Below are positions 60,738-64,000 of a DNA stretch of 64,000 bases, piece by piece (the stretch's first letter is position 1; each line of letters opens with the position of its first letter). The position numbers were made by a program, and so were the translations under genes. The notes under the pieces were generated by a model. The model was not told where the DNA came from. It did not search any database and saw nothing but the letters and a program-made list of their open reading frames with translations. Source of the stretch: Streptomyces sp. R302 (GTDB taxonomy: Bacteria > Actinomycetota > Actinomycetes > Streptomycetales > Streptomycetaceae). Location of the stretch: assembly GCF_012927245.1 (NCBI RefSeq), contig NZ_JABBGE010000007.1:186001-250000 (forward strand). The letters are read 5' to 3'.

Positions 60738-61424
60738 TCAGCTCACGAATTCCTCGTCGCCGTACCACACTTCGACCGTGTTCCAGTCGACGCCCAGGTC
60801 CTTGGTGAACTTCTGCGCCAGCGGCAGATCGGCGAGCGGGGCGACGAGGATCAGCTGCTCGTCGAGGGTGGTCGAGCCGCCGCCGAGCCGCTCGCGGGCC
60901 TGGGGATCGGCGAGCAGCGCGTCGTGCAGCCGGGTCGAGGTGACGCCGTCGGCCTGGATCCGTACCGCGTCCGTCTCCGGGGACGTCCTCGGCAGGCAGC
61001 GGAAGGTGAGCACCGACTCCTGGTGGTACCGCTTGGCGATGACGCCGGCGATGTGCCGGAGGCCGTCGCGGCCGACCCGGTCGACGTCGAACTCGCGCGA
61101 GCGCTCGTACGTGGCCCGCTGGAGGTCCGACGACCAGAAGACACCCTCCAGGAGCGTGGAGGCGCCGGGCCGCGCCCCGTGGGCGCGGAGGATCCCGCGC
61201 ACCTCGCGCTCGAAGCGGACGAGCCGGGTGTCGAGGCGGGGATCCGCCGGGTCCGTGATGATCGCCGTGTTGTCGGTCGCGAAGAGCTCGGCCTCGGACG
61301 GGCAGGCACCGTCCGCCGGGCCGGCCTCCACGGCGTTGGCCGCGCCCGAGAGGCCCAGCGTGAGGGCGCCGACGGCGACCAGGGCGCACATGCGCCCGCG
61401 CAGGAGGATGTCGATGTTGTTCAC
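60738..61424 (-). CDS. secreted hypothetical protein
   Basis: 228-residue protein with an N-terminal signal (MCALVAVGALTLGLSGAANA). The mature part begins ACPSEAELFATDNTAIITDP, with NTAIITDPADPRLDTRLVRF. The rest is mixed alpha/beta without a recognised family or catalytic motif; there are two Cys, which may form a disulfide (ACPSE and FRCLPRTSP). It faces the SRAP gene across a tandem repeat. Likely extracellular; function unknown. Confidence 0.7.
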   Translation of the reverse strand: MNNIDILLRGRMCALVAVGALTLGLSGAANAVEAGPADGACPSEAELFATDNTAIITDPADPRLDTRLVRFEREVRGILRAHGARPGASTLLEGVFWSSDLQRATYERSREFDVDRVGRDGLRHIAGVIAKRYHQESVLTFRCLPRTSPETDAVRIQADGVTSTRLHDALLADPQARERLGGGSTTLDEQLILVAPLADLPLAQKFTKDLGVDWNTVEVWYGDEEFVS

Positions 61425-61480
61425 GCCGTGCCCAACGAGCCGGGGGCGCGGTGGTGGCAGGGCGCTCGTCCGAACGGGGA

Positions 61481-62197
61481 CTACGCCTCGTCCGCGCCGT
61501 CGTCGTGGGCGCCGCCGAAGAGGCGGGAGGACTTGTCCTCCTGGGCCAGGCGCCGCAGCGCGAGCAGGGCCGGTTCCAGGAGGACGGTGACGAGTACGGC
61601 CCGCTCCGCCTGGGCCAGGGGGTCGCCCTCGCCGTCGAGTTGCCGCAGGTCGAGTTCGGCCATGCCGTCGGCGAGGCGGGCGTAGGGCAGGAGGGTGCGC
61701 CCGTCGATCCCCGCACCGAGGTGGTCGAAGGCGGCGAGGACCTCGGCGAGGGTGCGCGTGGCGGGGTTGCCGGGGGACACGTCCCAGCCCATCGCGTCGA
61801 TCAGGTCGCGCGCCTCGGCGAGCCCTTCCGGAGCGGAGTCGGCGGCGGCCGGGTCAGAGTCGGGGTCCGGGTGCGGGTGCGGGTGCGGGTGCGGGTCCGG
61901 CGCGGGTTCCGGCTCCGCGCCCTTCGCGGGACGGACGCCCAGCACGATGCCGAGGACCTGGTGCAGGTCCTCCTGGCCGGCGGTGATGGCGTCGAGGATC
62001 TCCTTCGTCGCGCCGGCCGAGAGCCCGCGTGTCCCGATGAGGGTGCGGATCAGCCGGAGGCGGCGGACGTGGTCCTCGCCGTAGTCCGCCTGGTTGGCGG
62101 CGGTGGCGCGGCCCGGAGGGAGCATCCCCTCGCGCAAGTAGTACTTGATCAGCGGTACTTGCACGCCGGTGCGGCGGCTCAGCTCGGAGACCTTCAT
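61481..62197 (-). CDS. MerR-family regulator
   Basis: 238-residue MerR-type regulator. The N-terminal KVSELSRRTGVQVPLIKYYL and MLPPGRATAANQADYGEDHV form the winged helix, followed by the dimerisation helix (RRLRLIRTLIGTRGLSAGAT). A His-Pro/Asp-Pro repeat in the middle arises from a GGGTGC/GGGTCC hexamer tract. The C-terminal domain is all-helical and could bind an organic ligand; there are no Cys ligands, so metal sensing is unlikely. It is divergent from DoxX with a dyad between them and probably controls that gene. Confidence 0.85.
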   Translation of the reverse strand: MKVSELSRRTGVQVPLIKYYLREGMLPPGRATAANQADYGEDHVRRLRLIRTLIGTRGLSAGATKEILDAITAGQEDLHQVLGIVLGVRPAKGAEPEPAPDPHPHPHPHPDPDSDPAAADSAPEGLAEARDLIDAMGWDVSPGNPATRTLAEVLAAFDHLGAGIDGRTLLPYARLADGMAELDLRQLDGEGDPLAQAERAVLVTVLLEPALLALRRLAQEDKSSRLFGGAHDDGADEA

Positions 62198-62217
62198 CGA
62201 CTCTTCCCCTCGAAACG

Positions 62218-62239
62218 GATAATGGATAGCGCTATTATC
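62218..62239. promoter_or_regulatory. MerR-type operator candidate
   Basis: A 22-bp A+T-rich element starts with GATAAT, ends with ATTATC and has a perfect 10-bp core ATAGCGCTAT. It lies in the only A+T-rich stretch between the divergent MerR and DoxX genes. Confidence 0.5.
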
Positions 62240-62343
62240 TACTCTGCGACGGTGGCGGCGCCACGACCCGCACCGACCGCGCACGCACCGAGCTCCGCCC
62301 GAACACCCTCCACCCTCCGCCCTCCACCGGAAGGACCCCTCCC

Positions 62344-62850
62344 ATGTTCGGCACCCTCATGCTCCTCGCCGTCCCCACCCTGCTGTTCCGACTGCTCGGC
62401 GCGCTGGGCGTCGGACGGTTCGCGACCTGGCGGGTCTCCGCTCTGCACGGCCTCGCGGTGATGCTGGTCCTCACGGCGAGCGCGCACTTCGCCCCGTCGG
62501 CTCTCGGCCCGATGCCCGGCCATCAGGACCTGGTCGCGATGGTCCCGTCGTTCGTGCCGTTCCCCCGCTTCGCGGTGTACGCGACCGGCGTCCTGGAGCT
62601 CGCCGGCGCGGCGGGCCTCGTCCGGGAGGCGACCCGTCCGGCCGCCGGCGTCGGCCTCGCCGTGCTGTTCGTCGCGATGCTCCCGGCCAACATCCACGCG
62701 GCCGTCGCCGACATCGGCTTCAACGGCGAGCCGGCGACGCCGCTGTGGTTCAGGATCCCGGAGCAGGTGCTCTTCATCGCGCTGGCGCTCTGGGCGGCGT
62801 ACGTCCCCCGGGGCGCGCGCCGTGTCCGCGTCACGGCAGGGAGCGCGTGA
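62344..62850 (+). CDS. DoxX-like membrane protein
   Basis: 168-residue membrane protein with four hydrophobic segments. The family segment is AMVPSFVPFPRFAVYATGVLELAGAAGLV, a DoxX-type second and third helix, followed by LAVLFVAMLPANIHAAVADI. DoxX proteins are implicated in thiol/redox and thiosulfate metabolism, but most are uncharacterised. The likely regulator is the divergent MerR protein. Its last 20 bp overlap the end of the convergent GNAT gene. Confidence 0.8.
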   Translation: MFGTLMLLAVPTLLFRLLGALGVGRFATWRVSALHGLAVMLVLTASAHFAPSALGPMPGHQDLVAMVPSFVPFPRFAVYATGVLELAGAAGLVREATRPAAGVGLAVLFVAMLPANIHAAVADIGFNGEPATPLWFRIPEQVLFIALALWAAYVPRGARRVRVTAGSA

Positions 62851-63337
62851 GCCAGACCACCTCGCCGGCGCCCTCTTCCAGGGAGACGTGGTCCCGCTCG
62901 AAGCCGAGCTTCTCCAGGACGCGGAGGGACGGGCCGTTCCACGAGCCGACGGTCGACCAGAGCCGCTTCCGCCCGGTGGCGACCGCCGCGTCGAGCACCG
63001 CGCGGGCCGCCTCCGTGGCGTACCCCTTGCCGTGCGCGTGCCGGAACAGCTCGTACGCGATCTCCGGCTCGTCCGCGGAGGCCCGCCCGACGATCAGCCC
63101 GCAGTAGCCGATGAAGTCCCCCTCCTCGCGCCGCTGGATCGGCAGCAGGGCGAACCCCGTGGCCTCCGCGTCGGCGAGCAGCTTCACGATCCCGGCCCGG
63201 GCGCGCTCGACGGTGAACGTCCCCTTGCCGCGTTCGTCGAGCAGAGCGCGGAACGCGTCGGCGTCCGACTCGGCCCACGGGCGCAGCACCAGCCGCTCGG
63301 TCTCCAGATGAAACGCCATCGTCTCGTAGCCATCCAT
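62831..63337 (-). CDS. GNAT N-acetyltransferase
   Basis: 168-residue GNAT of the RimJ/RimL type. FHLETERLVLRPWAESDADA opens the fold; YELFRHAHGKGYATEAARAV holds the acetyl-CoA loop; SWNGPSLRVLEKLGF is the Asn-x-x-Ser motif near the end. ATG 63337 or the internal ATG 63319 could be the start; both keep the whole fold. Convergent, with 20 bp of overlap, with the DoxX gene. Confidence 0.85.
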   Translation of the reverse strand: MDGYETMAFHLETERLVLRPWAESDADAFRALLDERGKGTFTVERARAGIVKLLADAEATGFALLPIQRREEGDFIGYCGLIVGRASADEPEIAYELFRHAHGKGYATEAARAVLDAAVATGRKRLWSTVGSWNGPSLRVLEKLGFERDHVSLEEGAGEVVWLTRSLP

Positions 63338-63402
63338 GCCCCCACTCTGCCCCATGCGTCTACGCTCGCGGTGATCGTTTCCGTCGAGGGAGGGGCTGGG
63401 GC

Positions 63403-64000
63403 ATGGATCTCACCGGGCGCGCGGTGGTCGTCACCGGGGCCGGACGCGGGTTCGGGCGCGCGCTGGCCTTGCGGGCGGGGCGGCTCGGCGCGCGGGTGTA
63501 CGTGTCCGCGCGCGGTCATGCGACGGCCGAGAAGGTGGCGGCCGAGGTGGTGGCGGACAGCGGGGCGACGGCGCACGCGTTCGCCTGCGATCTGTCCGAG
63601 CCCGCCTCGATCCGGGCCTTCGCCCGGGACGTCGCGGGCCTCACCGGGCACGTGGACGTCCTGGTCAACAACGGTGCCCGATACCTCCGCGGCCCGGACC
63701 TCTGGGACGCCGACGACGACGCGATCGGTGACACCGTCGCCTCGGGTGCCACCGGCTCGCTGCTGACGACCAAGCACTTCCTGCCGCTGCTGCGGGCCTC
63801 CGCCGGCGCGGACGTGGTGAACCTGGTGTCGTCGGCGGCCGAGGCCCGGAGCAACCGTTCCCCTGCACACCCCGCGTTCTACGCGGCGAAGGCCGCCCAG
63901 GCCGGCTTCGCCGACGTCCTCTCGCAGCGGCTGCGCCCCGAGGGGATCCGTGTCATCTCCCTCTACCCGCCCGACTTCGACGACGGCGACCCGCTCGCAC
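63403..64000 (+). CDS. short-chain dehydrogenase, cut by the window end
   Basis: At least 199 residues, open to the end of the window. VVVTGAGRGFGRALALRAG is the cofactor loop, DVLVNNGARYLRGP the NNG motif, NLVSSAAEARSN the catalytic Ser, and FYAAKAAQAGFADVL the Tyr-x3-Lys pair. The remaining C-terminus is missing here. The ATG follows a purine-rich stretch (GAGGGAGGGG). Substrate unknown. Confidence 0.85.
   Translation, partial: MDLTGRAVVVTGAGRGFGRALALRAGRLGARVYVSARGHATAEKVAAEVVADSGATAHAFACDLSEPASIRAFARDVAGLTGHVDVLVNNGARYLRGPDLWDADDDAIGDTVASGATGSLLTTKHFLPLLRASAGADVVNLVSSAAEARSNRSPAHPAFYAAKAAQAGFADVLSQRLRPEGIRVISLYPPDFDDGDPLA

Overview
The base composition (G+C-rich, strong third-position G/C bias), the GTG and TTG starts, the gene families present (delta-60 repeat, DUF5685, DUF4246, F420-type LLM oxidoreductase, AA10 and GH12 secreted enzymes) and a perfect CebR-type operator all point to a Streptomyces chromosome or a close relative. 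No rRNA, tRNA, CRISPR array or polyketide/NRPS cluster was seen. The many small scavenging, resistance, secreted and repair genes, together with an unusual number of broken genes and remnants, suggest an accessory (chromosome-arm-like) region.

Layout. 1-9 kb: acetyltransferases, an APH(6)-like kinase, a frameshifted YwqG-like gene containing a hexanucleotide tract, an IS5-family element sitting exactly in the stop codon of an SMI1/KNR4 gene and carrying a HAD-like gene, small dimeric alpha/beta-barrel proteins, a SufR-like regulator and a one-domain voltage-gated cation channel. 9.5-11.3 kb: a decayed secreted delta-60/DUF11 protein with visible 7-bp and 8-bp tandem duplications. 11.3-19 kb: a giant assimilatory nitrate reductase fused to a CysJ-type flavoprotein reductase, a GAF regulator and an ExaC-like aldehyde dehydrogenase.

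19-26.7 kb: a probable integrated island. The last ~80 bp of the aldehyde dehydrogenase gene recur, diverged, at 26.6 kb, and a broken tyrosine integrase lies just inside the left copy. Cargo: a Zur-like box followed by a lipoprotein solute-binding protein, a fused DppB-DppC permease and an MFS exporter, translationally coupled where they meet. This resembles opine-metallophore (Cnt-type) traffic but has no intact ATPase or synthase here. 26.7-31 kb: dipeptide-permease and cupin remnants around an unusual FHA-flavin-monooxygenase fusion.

31-47 kb: an F420-type oxidoreductase, EF-hand protein, minimal M9 peptidase, NmrA protein, UspA, a decayed MacB-like exporter, a three-gene coupled operon (nucleotidyltransferase, BON-like, metallophosphoesterase), SDR and HAD proteins, a deoxynucleoside kinase, and a glycerolipid-flavoured group (DAG-kinase-like, AGPS-like, TetR, GlpD). 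47-64 kb: MFS plus aldo/keto reductase operon, SDR, DUF4246 oxygenase, DUF5685 protein with a Cys/Gly-rich tail, glycosyltransferase, a CebR-controlled cellulose-attack pair (GH12 and AA10 LPMO, each with CBM2), a serine hydrolase, YwqG-like and SRAP proteins, a MerR/DoxX divergent pair, GNAT, and an SDR running off the end.

A recurring theme is short tandem duplication: inside pseudogenes (causing frameshifts) and at gene ends (35.0, 38.8, 53.3 and 60.7 kb). Several frameshifts could be assembly errors, especially the poly-G at 35794-35801 and the hexamer tract at 1.7 kb.
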